Shown here piece after piece: positions 1 to 8,149 of a stretch of 13,743 nt of DNA. Position numbers and translations under genes: made by a program. The notes beneath the pieces were generated by a model that was given only the letters and a program-made list of their open reading frames with translations, made no database searches and had not been told where the DNA came from. This DNA comes from Leucogyrophana mollusca. Lineage: Eukaryota > Basidiomycota > Agaricomycetes > Boletales. The stretch spans positions 1 through 13,743 of the forward strand of contig MU266799.1 of assembly GCA_021014945.1 (NCBI GenBank), written 5' to 3'. Within the stretch, counting starts at the first letter, position 1. The number at the start of each line of letters is the position of its first letter.

Positions 1-167
1 ACTTCTTGTAAGGGGTTGTCTGAGTACGAGGTTTACATTTGCGCTCGGGGGGCATAATATGGGTGTCAGACAAGATGGGAGACCATTTCCCGGCTTTTCT
101 TGTTGTCGCAAAGGGCCGCCTTGACCCTGTCTATGCGTATAACTATGTGATTCTCCCCAATATAGTA

Positions 168-294
168 ATGCATAACCCCCCAAATCCTTATGCACTATCC
201 AATGTGAGATTTTCGTGCATAAATAGCGGGCACCAAGGTGGTGACCAGCTTTTGCTATGCATTATGACATTTTATGCATGATGACCTTATGCAT
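168..294. repeat. Cluster of ATGCAT palindromes
   Basis: The self-complementary hexamer ATGCAT occurs at 168-173, 257-262, 274-279 and 289-294. Related TGCAT/TATGCA copies lie at 216-220 and 189-194. Four exact copies in 127 bp is far above the roughly one per 4 kb expected from even base composition. The last three are spaced 17 and 15 bp apart. Function is unknown; it could be a transcription-factor cluster, AT-rich low-complexity sequence, or part of a degraded repeat. Confidence 0.5.
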
Positions 295-672
295 TGTGAG
301 ATAGTCAACTGTACTGCGTTCACATGGACTTGTATACTTCTCATACTGTTTGCCATCTTGTTGACTCGATATGGCGGACGACCTGCATTATTTCACATCC
401 ACATCACCACATATTTTGCATCTCCTCTTCGCGTTCGTAACTTTCTTCACTTATACGTATTCCTATATCATATATTTGCGCACTTGGCTTGTTGCTGGGG
501 TTACATCCAGGCGACCATCGTTCTATCCCTTTCGCCTGCGGTGACTGGATTCATGGTGGTTTGTTCATTCCTGTTGGGTGTCCTCCCTCCGGTCCTTGCT
601 TCATTCAAAGCGTTACTTTGTGGATAGATTCCCATGTATTGTTAGGGTGAAATTCGTTGGACATCTTCCGAA

Positions 673-694
673 GCTTCAAGCTGGCTTCAAGCTA
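673..694. repeat. 11-bp tandem duplication
   Basis: The unit GCTTCAAGCTG (673-683) is followed at once by GCTTCAAGCTA (684-694), one mismatch in the last base. Each unit contains the inverted repeat AGCTT/AAGCT. A further short direct repeat, AGCTAATTC, follows at 696-704 and 731-739, 35 bp apart. Confidence 0.75.
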
Positions 695-765
695 TAGCTA
701 ATTCGTACCACGGAATCGCGAGGACTTTACAGCTAATTCATTTTGTTAATGAACAAAGGAGAATA

Positions 766-788
766 TCCGTTTCAGTCCGTTTCGGTCC
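766..788. repeat. 10-bp tandem duplication
   Basis: TCCGTTTCAG (766-775) is repeated as TCCGTTTCGG (776-785), with the first three bases of a third copy at 786-788. It lies about 110 bp upstream of the BET1 start codon, so it falls in the presumed promoter or leader. Confidence 0.75.
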
Positions 789-898
789 ACTGACGTGGAG
801 CCCTTTAACGTTTGGACGGCACAATTCAGCGGTCTCTTCCACTCTCTAACTCGAAAGAACGCAAAGCTGGTCTTGCATTCGTTTAGTTATAATAATAC

Positions 899-1476
899 AT
901 GTCCCAACGGTCAGCGGGTTCGTATCCCAATCATTTGCATCACAGCTGATTCACTCAGAAGATTCAGAGCCCCAAATTCCCTTCGAGATCGTTCAAGTCT
1001 GCTGGGTGTGACACCACCAGCCTCGGGACGCTCGTCACCATACGACCACCATCATTCTGAGTTCTCTGGTCATCGCTATGTCGACGACTTGGAGGGCCAG
1101 AACGATGAACATTTGGAGGGGTTGAGCGCCAAGGTGAAACTGTTGAAGGATGTGAGTGGTTGGACCTGATGCCTTGCTCTGCCCAACTGACTTGAACTTC
1201 TCAGATCACTATCGGTATAGGAAATGAAGTCCGGGAGTCAACCGTGCAGCTAAGTCAAATGGTACGTTGCTCATGAGAGAGTTCTGCTGTGCGTTCAGTC
1301 CCTTACATCGTCCCTCGCAGAATGATGCTTTCGCGGAGACCTCTGGGATACTCGCAGGGACATTCCGGCGGATGAACAATATGGCAGAACGCCAAGGGTG
1401 TCGTTGGCTATGGTACATCTTATTCCTCGTCCTCGTATTTTGGTTCTTCATCGTTGTATGGTGGTTTCGGCGGTAA
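899..1476 (+). CDS. BET1: BET1-type Qc-SNARE (ER-Golgi transport), 4 exons
   Basis: Small tail-anchored SNARE expected to act in fusion of ER-derived vesicles with the Golgi. Exons are 899-921, 968-1151, 1205-1261 and 1321-1476. The last two introns (1152-1204, 1262-1320) are clear and in phase. The first (922-967) is my best guess, chosen because it keeps the frame and has a branch-like CTGAT before TTCAG. The product is about 139 residues, close to yeast Bet1 (142). It has a Ser/Pro-rich N-terminus, a SNARE heptad region at about 49-108 (LEGQNDEHLEGL at its start, VRESTVQLSQM across the centre), and a C-terminal membrane anchor at about 116-137 rich in W, F, L and V, ending in FRR. By alignment with yeast Bet1 from memory, the zero-layer residue is Ser81 rather than Gln. 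The related SNARE Sft1 is the main alternative. The gene converges with ULP1, 189 bp apart. Confidence 0.88.
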
Positions 1477-1665
1477 CAATAGTATGTGTTTGCTATGCTC
1501 GGACTTCGTCTTCCAACATTACGAGTGGGCTCGATCCCCAGCATTATAATCGTTCAAACTAGGCTAGTCGCAACTCGCGAGAAGGGGCGAGCAATACAAA
1601 GCAGCAAATTACGTGCAATAGATATGTACCAGAGAAGAGCCCCGTAAAGCCCTAGGGAATGAAGA

Positions 1666-3883
1666 CTATCGACCGTCTAGAAATTTTGCGTTGCCAATTT
1701 CCCAGATCATGCGTCTCCGCAGGTAGGGCATGTCCTTCTGTGTGAAGTTGAAGAATTCCTCTCCGCGGGACAGGGACTCCAGGAATTGACATGTGAAGAC
1801 ACCGCAATCATAGCCGTTTTCCTGCTGTGGGGTATCCTGGCGAAACGGTTTGTCTCAATATCAACCAATTGATGATGAGCAGACCCACCTCGGGATCGTA
1901 ATCCTCCCAACCTGTAAAGTCGAAAGGCTGCTTCTTCTTGTTTCGGTGCTCCAAATCGATATATTGTCGTAGAGTCTGTGACGGTGGTTGTCATTTTAGT
2001 CCAAGGGTGCGATCAAACCGACACCTACCTTGAACACCTGTTGGCGATCAAGGTTCATGCTGTCGAACGACTCTATACGCTTGCGTCGAAAATTAATTGC
2101 TGCTGCAGTCCAATGCGAGTTGTTGTGGTTGACAGGAATGAGGATGATGTCCTTTGAGAAAATGTCGAACTGATATGCTGACGAATAAGCATGCTATAAC
2201 ACTTGAATGACACCGTCAGAAGCTGACCTTCTTTGTCCACTTTGCCAACCTTGACCGCTCGTATCCCTCGCCCCTCATCTTGGTCCAGAAAAAAGTGCTA
2301 AAGTAGTGCACGTTCAGCGGCTTCTTCTTCCCGCCCGCGACACCGTTGGCTCCGGGATTTTCTTTGCTGTCCTCGGACCGCGACAGGATCATTTGGCCGT
2401 AGAAGTTGATGATTTCATCGTTGAGCCACTGGGAGGGCATTAGTCGGGACAGATCTCTGTCCGCAACTTGCTCTCGGGCAATCTTAGATACGATGCCGCG
2501 CGTGGCGAGTATGCTATCGACTTGGGCATCCACATCTGGTGGAAGGGCCCTTGGGAGAGGTGGGGGTTTTGGTCGTAGGCGTTGTTCGATCTCTTCGTCT
2601 TTCTGACGCGCAGATCGGCGGAGGAGGTCGTGAGCGGGGGAGAAGGGTTTGGGAGGGGGACTTTGGCAAAGTTGCTTCAATATGCCAACGGGATATAAAA
2701 CGATACATACCTCTCGAGCGATTGTTGCATGTCTCGAATTGCGCGTAATAAGAACGCTGGATCGATTTCCTATAACGCGTTAAGATAGAGGCTGGTCACC
2801 ACGACCCAAAAAAAGCTTACATCGGGCGAGGAGTGCCTGTGTGCGCGCGCGGGTGTTACTGGCGCACGTAGATCTGTCAGGGATGACGATGCTGGATATG
2901 CTATCATTAGAGGTCGTTTACGCGATGTTGACACAGTGAACGTACGTGAAAGCAACTCTCGCCGAGTTGAAGAGTCGAGAAGAGCTTCGTAGCGAATGCG
3001 TGCTGGGTGCTGCTGTGAGCTAGAAATAAAACCAAGGAAAGAGACCCACATTTGAAATCAGGGAAGCTTGATCCAAATCCTGGGGCAAGGGGTAAGCGAG
3101 TGAGCATAGAAGCGGCCATATGATACTCACCATCTCGCCGCTTCCACTCATATAATTGCTTTAACATCTCGTCCTGAGCCTTCTTTCTCTCCTCTTGGAC
3201 TCTGACTTTATGCTACAGCGGCGTAGGTTGAGTAACATGCTGAGTCTGTCAGGACACGAACACACCTCTCTCGCAAGTATATGGGGTCTGGTTTGGAACC
3301 GAGACACCACGGCATTGATCTGTTCGAACTTCTGTACACTGCGCTTCGAATCAGCCACCAGTTTATCCAGCTGGCTGGAAGGTATTTTTGCTTTTGACGT
3401 GGAGGCCTGCGATGTAACGGATGTGTACCCCGTGAGGGTCGACGGTGGGGATACGGCGCTCCCATTTATTGCTCTCGAAGATTCGGATCGCGACGGTAGG
3501 GAGGACGAGAGCTGCGACCGACCCGGTGGAGGCGGAGGGTCCACTCGACGCTGAAATTCTATAGGTATTGGCGGACGACATGGAAGATGGGAGGGCATGT
3601 GAGGTGAAGGAGTTGCGGGTCCAGCCGTGGCAGCCTTAGCTAGAGGAGGGTGCTGATACTGGATTGGCTCGACGTGTTTACTCGAAGCTGGCTAGCGTGT
3701 CAACTTGACTATTTCTCCGCCAAGAGGCAGCTTACCAGTGATATATTGATAAGTGTCCTGTACGAGCTGCCACCAGCGGGTGCCAAGAGGCTGGGGTTCC
3801 TCCATGCGAGTCCGAGGGAGCTTAGCGGATCGAGTCGGGAGAAGAGAATCAGACTCTGAGGCTTGTCGTTTGCGGGAGTTCAT
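1666..3883 (-). CDS. ULP1: Ulp1-like SUMO protease (peptidase C48), 11 exons
   Basis: Cysteine protease that matures SUMO and removes it from conjugates, usually at the nuclear envelope. Exons in transcript order: 3883-3736, 3687-3266, 3212-3131, 3079-3050, 3002-2946, 2900-2821, 2769-2711, 2660-2228, 2169-2029, 1975-1889 and 1836-1666. All ten introns are 45-58 nt and the joined frame is 569 residues with no internal stop. The C-terminal catalytic domain (about 345-565) carries WLNDEIINFY at 371-380, His456 (NSHWTAA), Asp473 (SFDSMN), Gln518 and Cys524 (NGYDCGVFTC). The His-Asp spacing of 17 and Gln-Cys spacing of 6 match yeast Ulp1. The N-terminal half is poorly conserved: basic clusters near residues 4-6 and 21-26 that could be nuclear localisation signals, Pro/Ser-rich stretches, and a charged helical segment at 191-217. 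A Gly/Lys-rich insert at 386-407 separates two conserved blocks. The start at 3883 is the first ATG of a frame beginning MNSRKRQASE. Some N-terminal splice acceptors were fixed only by phase. Confidence 0.93.
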
Positions 3884-3950
3884 CGAAGGGGTCTGACTGA
3901 ATGTTGGCGGTTCAGGCCACGTCCTCCAGTCTCAGTGGTTGTCGGCCACG
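3884..3950. promoter_or_regulatory. 67-bp divergent intergenic region between ULP1 and the small gene
   Basis: If both start codons are right, only 67 bp separate two divergently read genes, so their promoters and leaders must overlap or share elements. I see no TATA box or other recognisable core element. Confidence 0.35.
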
Positions 3951-4326
3951 ATGAGTCTTGCCGCTATTGCGCGTGGTATCTTCCTGAGATTATTGACTTC
4001 GAGGTCACTGCTGCCGCCAGTTTCCTCGATCCGAGGCCTCACAGGCTTGTTGGCTTTGTACTTCTTTGGTCAATGCTTAGTCATCCCCAGATTAGGTCCT
4101 TGTCTTCAGGTGGGAGACCGACATCATCAACGCTCGGGACAAGGCCACTTACTCGTACCATACTGTGGAAACAAACGCGGTCAGCCGTAGTGAGCTAGAC
4201 GCGACGCTGGCAACCAGCGACGTTGCTACCAACGCTCCAACGCATCGACAAACTCTCCCAAAGGTTTCCATGAATGGCAGCATTGATGACCGCATGATGG
4301 GGGATCTCGCAGCGACTATGAACTAA
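3951..4326 (+). CDS. Probable small two-exon gene, unknown function, presequence-like N-terminus
   Basis: I do not recognise a family. Exon 1 is 3951-4057 and exon 2 is 4110-4326, joined by a 52-nt intron (GTACTT donor, TCTTCAG acceptor) whose phases match, giving 107 residues. Exon 2 is the stronger evidence: 72 open codons with the same G/C-ending codon preference as neighbouring genes (reading WETDIINARDKATYSYHT and ending GDLAATMN), followed by TAA and an AT-rich tail typical of a 3' end. Residues 1-36 contain Arg at 8, 13, 18 and 28, many Leu/Ser/Ala and no Asp or Glu, which resembles a mitochondrial presequence (inference). A 45-nt alternative intron, 3976-4020, would also keep frame and shorten the N-terminus. 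The start lies only 67 bp from the divergent ULP1 start, which is tight, so the 5' end may be wrong. It could instead be non-coding. Confidence 0.42.
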
Positions 4327-4886
4327 TCTTTTGCTTGGAAAATTACATTTATAATTTGGTGTATAGTTGCATTATCGGCCTTCATATAGCCACATTGTTT
4401 CTGATCTACTAACACTGCTCGTCAATATATCCCACCGTTCGTCAGTTTTGAATCTGCTCGATGCTTCAGCTGCTTAGGCCGCTCAGCACTAGTACTCAAG
4501 GTCACCGGGCTTCGGCATGCCAGCTCAATTCAGAATCCACTCGGCCGGATACGTCTTGGGTGGCGTCACCATTTGTATCCGCCTGTATATGTGGCCAGCT
4601 CGATCCTACAGTATTGTCTCACTGGAATTCTGAATTCTGGATCCCAGAGGGCGCAAGGCACCTGTGTAGGATGCAGACTTCATACTTCAGTACGGCGAAT
4701 ACCTGGTCGTCTACCATCACCATTGGCAGGGTTGTAGGGATGTCGAGACCCAATAAATTCATCGCCCGGGACCCTTTCCTATAGATTTAAAAATTTAAGC
4801 CTTGTCCCAAACTGCCTTGTTCCCCTCTCGGAATGCTTCTTCCTCAAGTCCGTCAGTAAGCTGCTCACGTCCCAATCTTACGGATT
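4327..4886. other. Intergenic stretch, no supported gene
   Basis: The first 60 bases are AT-rich and suit a polyadenylation region for the small gene to the left. A 107-codon frame at 4461-4784 (+) and a 47-codon ATG frame at 4762-4619 (-, beginning MNLLGLDIPTTLP) are open but neither has splice partners nor a family resemblance. Short features include a direct repeat of GAATTC at 4624-4629 and 4631-4636 and an AT-rich palindrome around 4786-4797. Confidence 0.45.
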
Positions 4887-4891
4887 AAAAA
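4887..4891 (-). terminator. RNA polymerase III terminator of the tRNA
   Basis: On the minus strand the tRNA 3' end at 4895 is followed after three bases by TTTTT, the usual Pol III stop signal. Confidence 0.75.
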
Positions 4892-4894
4892 GTG

Positions 4895-4998
4895 TGCCCT
4901 GTGCAAGACTCGAACTTGCGACCTCAGGATTGCCGAATGCTGACATTCGTCATACAGAAGTATGAGACCTGCGCTCTAACCAACTGAGCCAACAGGGC
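4895..4998 (-). tRNA. tRNA-Met (CAU anticodon, elongator type) with 30-nt intron
   Basis: On the minus strand, GCCCTGT (4998-4992) pairs perfectly with ACAGGGC ending at 4896, with A (4895) as discriminator. The D arm GCTC...GAGC and the T arm GCAAG TTCGAGT CTTGC are intact. The anticodon loop is CTCATAA once a 30-nt intron (4960-4931) is removed from the canonical site one base 3' of the anticodon; the mature length is 74 nt before CCA. The anticodon stem CAGGT/TCCTG has a U-U at its last pair, as I recall for yeast elongator tRNA-Met. The T-loop TTCGAGT favours elongator over initiator. The intron sequence GTATGA can pair with TCATAC across the anticodon, and the intron also holds a six-pair hairpin (CGAATG/CATTCG). 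Confidence 0.92.
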
Positions 4999-5279
4999 TT
5001 ATGACAAGAGAATGTTATCCAGGGATTTAGCCACAATATGTATTAACCTGCGTTCCGAGATGCGGATATAACCGAATCATGCAAGCAGCAAAAGGCCACG
5101 TGCACCCGGATACCGATGCCGTCCATGCCGACAGAACGTTTGCCCTTCCTTCGACTTGGGTCTGACGCAGAACATCGTACACCGGCCGTTCGCCCTCAGG
5201 CTTCAGGCGTTCACGCTAGCTAAATTTTCGTCTCATTGTAAAGCCTCATTCCAACGCGGTATAGGAGCTCTTCGATGGG
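4999..5279 (+). promoter_or_regulatory. Upstream region of the UGO1-like gene
   Basis: This 281-bp gap lies between the divergently oriented tRNA gene and the carrier gene and must hold the latter's promoter and leader. It contains an E-box palindrome CACGTG at 5097-5102, about 180 bp before the start codon, a plausible bHLH or bZIP site. No TATA box is evident near the start. Confidence 0.4.
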
Positions 5280-5283
5280 ATGA
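5275..5283 (+). promoter_or_regulatory. Two-codon upstream ORF overlapping the UGO1-like start
   Basis: The sequence ATGGGATGA contains ATG GGA TGA. This mini-ORF stops at 5281-5283, overlapping the presumed main start ATG at 5280-5282 in the form ATGA. If the transcript starts upstream of 5275, scanning ribosomes would meet this ATG first, so main-ORF translation would depend on leaky scanning or reinitiation. Confidence 0.55.
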
Positions 5284-6867
5284 GCTCGAATCCTTCTCTC
5301 CGTGATCTCTACAACCCCCCGTCTTCCGCCTGGGCATTTGTCCCTCCCCCTCCACCTGCTCAACACAATGTAACCGCACCACCGACTTCGGCGACCCCAC
5401 CTAACACGTATCAGTGGAGCACCCGTCCGGCCCCCAACTCCATATTTGACTTGTCCCCGTCGCTTGACCTCAGCGAGCCCTCTAGCATCAATGTTTCTAT
5501 CTTATTCAGGTCCCTTGTTGCGTCTGCATTACTTCAGTACACGAGTACAGCAATTGCAATGCCTCTCGAAGTCGGAAAGTTACTACTCCAAGTCCAGTGG
5601 GTACCCAGAGAAGGCCCTGTTTCTGGCGAGCAGGTCGAGGAAACGGAGGAAGAAGAGGTGGTATGTGGTTTATATAGTGTTGACTGTGCACCCGGCCAAA
5701 CGACCTTGCAATAGCTCAGCGACACGAACGATGATGATTCGTATTTCGCCGACCCGAACGTCGGTATCCCTGCAAAGTACCCCGCACCACAGCTGGTCGA
5801 TGACAAGGGATATATCATCAGGACGTCGGTATTGGAGGAAGGAACTCGCCCAGAGTATGTCATTCCAGTGGGCAGCGCAGACGGCACCTGGGGCATGATC
5901 AAACGTTTGGCGAGTTTCCGTGGCGAAGGTTGGCTTTCACTTTGGAAAGGTGCATTTTCACCGTTAGAGACCGATTTGCGATATGACGTGACCTAACGTT
6001 TTCTAATCAGGTCTGCTGACATCGTGCGTTCACGACGTGATTTTCACCAACGTCCAGCCTGTAGTCGACAACATTCTGCACTCTATATTCTTCTCGTCGT
6101 CGCCCGGGTTGTACCGGCCGCCCTTGCTCCTACCAGTCGCGTCACATGTTATCACAGGCTTCCTTCTCTCTCCACTCGATCTTGTTCGCACACGCTTGAT
6201 CGCACAGTCTGCCATGCAGCGTCACAGGACCTATACTGGCCCTCTAAATGCATTTTCGCAAATTCTCGCTCATGAAGGAGGTCTCAAGGGAATTTATCTC
6301 CATCCACACCTTCTCATCCCAACCCTTTTGGACAACACCCTACGGCCCCTCATGCACGTCATGATGCCGTCCCTCGTCGCACCCCGGCTTGGTTTCGGTC
6401 AGCATGTTGCTGCGGACACGTATCCGATTGCATGGGGCATTGCTGAGTTCGTCGGTGGATGCATTGGGTTACTGATAACGCTTCCGGTCGAGACCGTGCG
6501 GAGAAGGCTGCAAGTTCAAACGCGGGGAACAGCAAAACCCCTGCGGACGTGTGTGGAGACGCGGCCCGTCCCATACAATGGTGTGGTGGACGCGCTATGG
6601 CACATCGCAACAGAGGAAAGGTCCGACATGCCAATTAAGACCAGAAGGTCGAGACCCAAGAAGAGCGAGAAAGAAAAGGAAACGCATGAAGGGGAGGAAG
6701 TTGTGCATGAGGACGGCGACGATGAAGGTGAAAGCTGGCTCAAGAACACCGGTATTGGGCAACTGTACAGGGGGCTTGGGATGCGGGTGGGAGCGAGCGT
6801 TATTGTCTTCTTGTTGACCGCTCTTAGCGGAGGAGAAGAGGCAGACGCCGGCTGGGCGGAGCTATAG
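5280..6867 (+). CDS. UGO1: Mitochondrial carrier-fold protein, UGO1-like, 3 exons
   Basis: Probably the fungal outer-membrane fusion factor that links Fzo1 and Mgm1, built on the mitochondrial carrier fold. Exons are 5280-5660, 5715-5949 and 6011-6867; both introns are in phase and the product is 490 residues, near yeast Ugo1 (about 500) and longer than ordinary carriers (about 300). It starts MSSNPSLRDLYNPPSSAWAF, then a Pro-rich tail. Carrier signatures Px[DE]xx[KR] are visible three times: PLEVGK at 95-100, PLDLVR at 260-265 and PVETVR at 364-369, each followed by a basic or Gln-rich stretch. Hydrophobic segments surround them. A highly charged insert at about 408-448 (Lys/Arg then Glu/Asp) precedes the last segment GQLYRGLGMRVGASVIVFLL. 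The assignment rests on overall architecture recalled from UGO1 relatives; another non-transporting carrier homologue is possible. Confidence 0.8.
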
Positions 6868-7771
6868 TTGTCATCACGGAATATCACGCACCCGACTGTC
6901 ATTCATAATTCAGTACTAGTAGTAACACTTCCCCCACTTAGTTGTCTAGGATGCAAGGAGGCCTATACATAAGACTGAGCCACAAACACTGATAAAATGC
7001 CTATGGGTATGGTGCCTCGATGGTATAGAGGTCGAGCCGACGTTTGCTTGCCGCAAAATAGCTCATTTGAGGTCCACTGAACCGAGACGGAATGCAAAAC
7101 ACATGCCACAGGTGAGCCAACCGGTCGCCTGCACGTTGATGCCTGCTCGGACGTGCGGGGGTTCTGCCGCAGAGCCCGGTCGTTGGGACAGCTGTAGCAA
7201 GCGTTGTGCAGCTACAGCGCAGCGATGTATCGGGTGTCAGCACGACTTTTATATGCAAAGGTTTAGGTTAGCCGTCACATATCAGTCGGACATACACTGA
7301 GAGGCTTCGACACACGCTGAGCAGGAGGTGAACGCGAGGGGCCATGGACGTCGTCGTAAGTGATGAACCAGAGGTATGAGACAAAGTTACACAGCGTCAT
7401 AAAACCATCATAAAACATGCTCGGGAAATCACAAGGAGGACCGGTGTTTCTCGTCCCAGAAAAACTCCTCCCCAGTCCCCACTCGACCCAAGTGGTAACG
7501 GGGGACCGGATAAGAATAGATGAGGTACATCACACAAACATAACAGAACTTATTAAAAACTCACCATACATTAGCTTGTTTGGATTAGAATGCGAAGCAG
7601 AATTCAATGGAAGCCATTTGACATCGACAGCGGGAAAGAGCGATGAACCAGCGGCAACCGTCTATACTGTATACATACAACAAGCAATATATAGCTCGCC
7701 AAAGTGAACGGCAGCAAGTCGGTGCGGCGCCTGACAAGGCCACGATATTCTAGATGTTGACCTGCAGTGTT

Positions 7772-7779
7772 TGACGTCA
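7772..7779. promoter_or_regulatory. Consensus CRE palindrome TGACGTCA
   Basis: A perfect eight-base ATF/CREB bZIP site, 523 bp upstream of the tricalbin start. Partial TGACGTC (8189-8195) and an imperfect GTGAC/GTGAT inverted repeat (around 8092-8105), plus an E-box CACGTG (8047-8052), lie between it and the gene. Whether any is used is not shown. Confidence 0.35.
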
Positions 7780-8149
7780 GGAACTTCTGATGGTGAAATT
7801 GAGCAGGGGTTCGATCAAACCGAAACCACCGACACGGGGCGCCTCAAGTGACTTCATCATGTCCACTCGTCGTGTGGTTGGCGTATGGTAAAAGTGGAAA
7901 CGCTGTATGCGTTTTACTCCAAGACGCCAAAGAGAAATTACCGAGGATGTGGATGGTCTTGCCGCAGCAACCTGGTAATATCCTTAGTTAGGCGAGAATA
8001 TCCATATTCGGAAATAACCTCGCCCGCAGTGCCCAAGGACGAAGTACACGTGCGGCGGGGCAGGCCGAGACTCTGCCAAATACAGGTTATGCGTGACATC
8101 ACGCCGGATTCACTCAAGATTTGCACTGCATATTTCGGTTCCCCTATAG

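Larger units (their letters stand above)
1..898. other. Gene-less left flank upstream of BET1
   Basis: No reading frame here resembles a protein family. A 117-codon frame at 274-627 (+) is open and hydrophobic, and a 57-codon ATG frame begins at 371, but both lie in pyrimidine-rich sequence that would yield hydrophobic residues by composition alone. The stretch contains clustered ATGCAT palindromes (168-294) and two short tandem duplications (673-694 and 766-788). The last 150 bases are probably the BET1 promoter and leader. An ATG at 749 opens a 14-codon frame closing at 793, which could be an upstream ORF if transcription starts that far out. Confidence 0.5.

Noticed and set aside
274..627. 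117-codon hydrophobic frame that might encode a membrane protein
   Set aside because: Hydrophobicity follows from pyrimidine-rich composition; another frame over the same DNA (from 371) looks equally plausible, and there are no family motifs or splice partners.
1209..1544. 111-codon minus-strand frame
   Set aside because: It lies antisense over BET1 exons that match a known family with correct intron phases.
4619..4762. 47-codon minus-strand ATG frame beginning MNLLGLDIPTTLP
   Set aside because: Protein-like in look but too short, with no exon to join and no recognised motif.
4461..4784. 107-codon plus-strand frame
   Set aside because: Sequence resembles no family and is not flanked by usable splice sites; probably chance.
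7358..7364. GTGATGA resembling box C of a C/D snoRNA
   Set aside because: No CTGA box D at a proper distance and no terminal stem.
2010..7825. Shared 12-mer CGATCAAACCGA near 2011 and 7815
   Set aside because: A 12-base match is expected by chance several times in a window of this size, and the flanks differ.
7777..7920. Minus-strand frame containing MMKSLEAPRVGGFGLIEPLL, perhaps a terminal exon
   Set aside because: The one plausible intron upstream (GTAATT to TACAG, about 39 nt) joins to a different frame ending in DEWT, so the two readings conflict and neither is supported.
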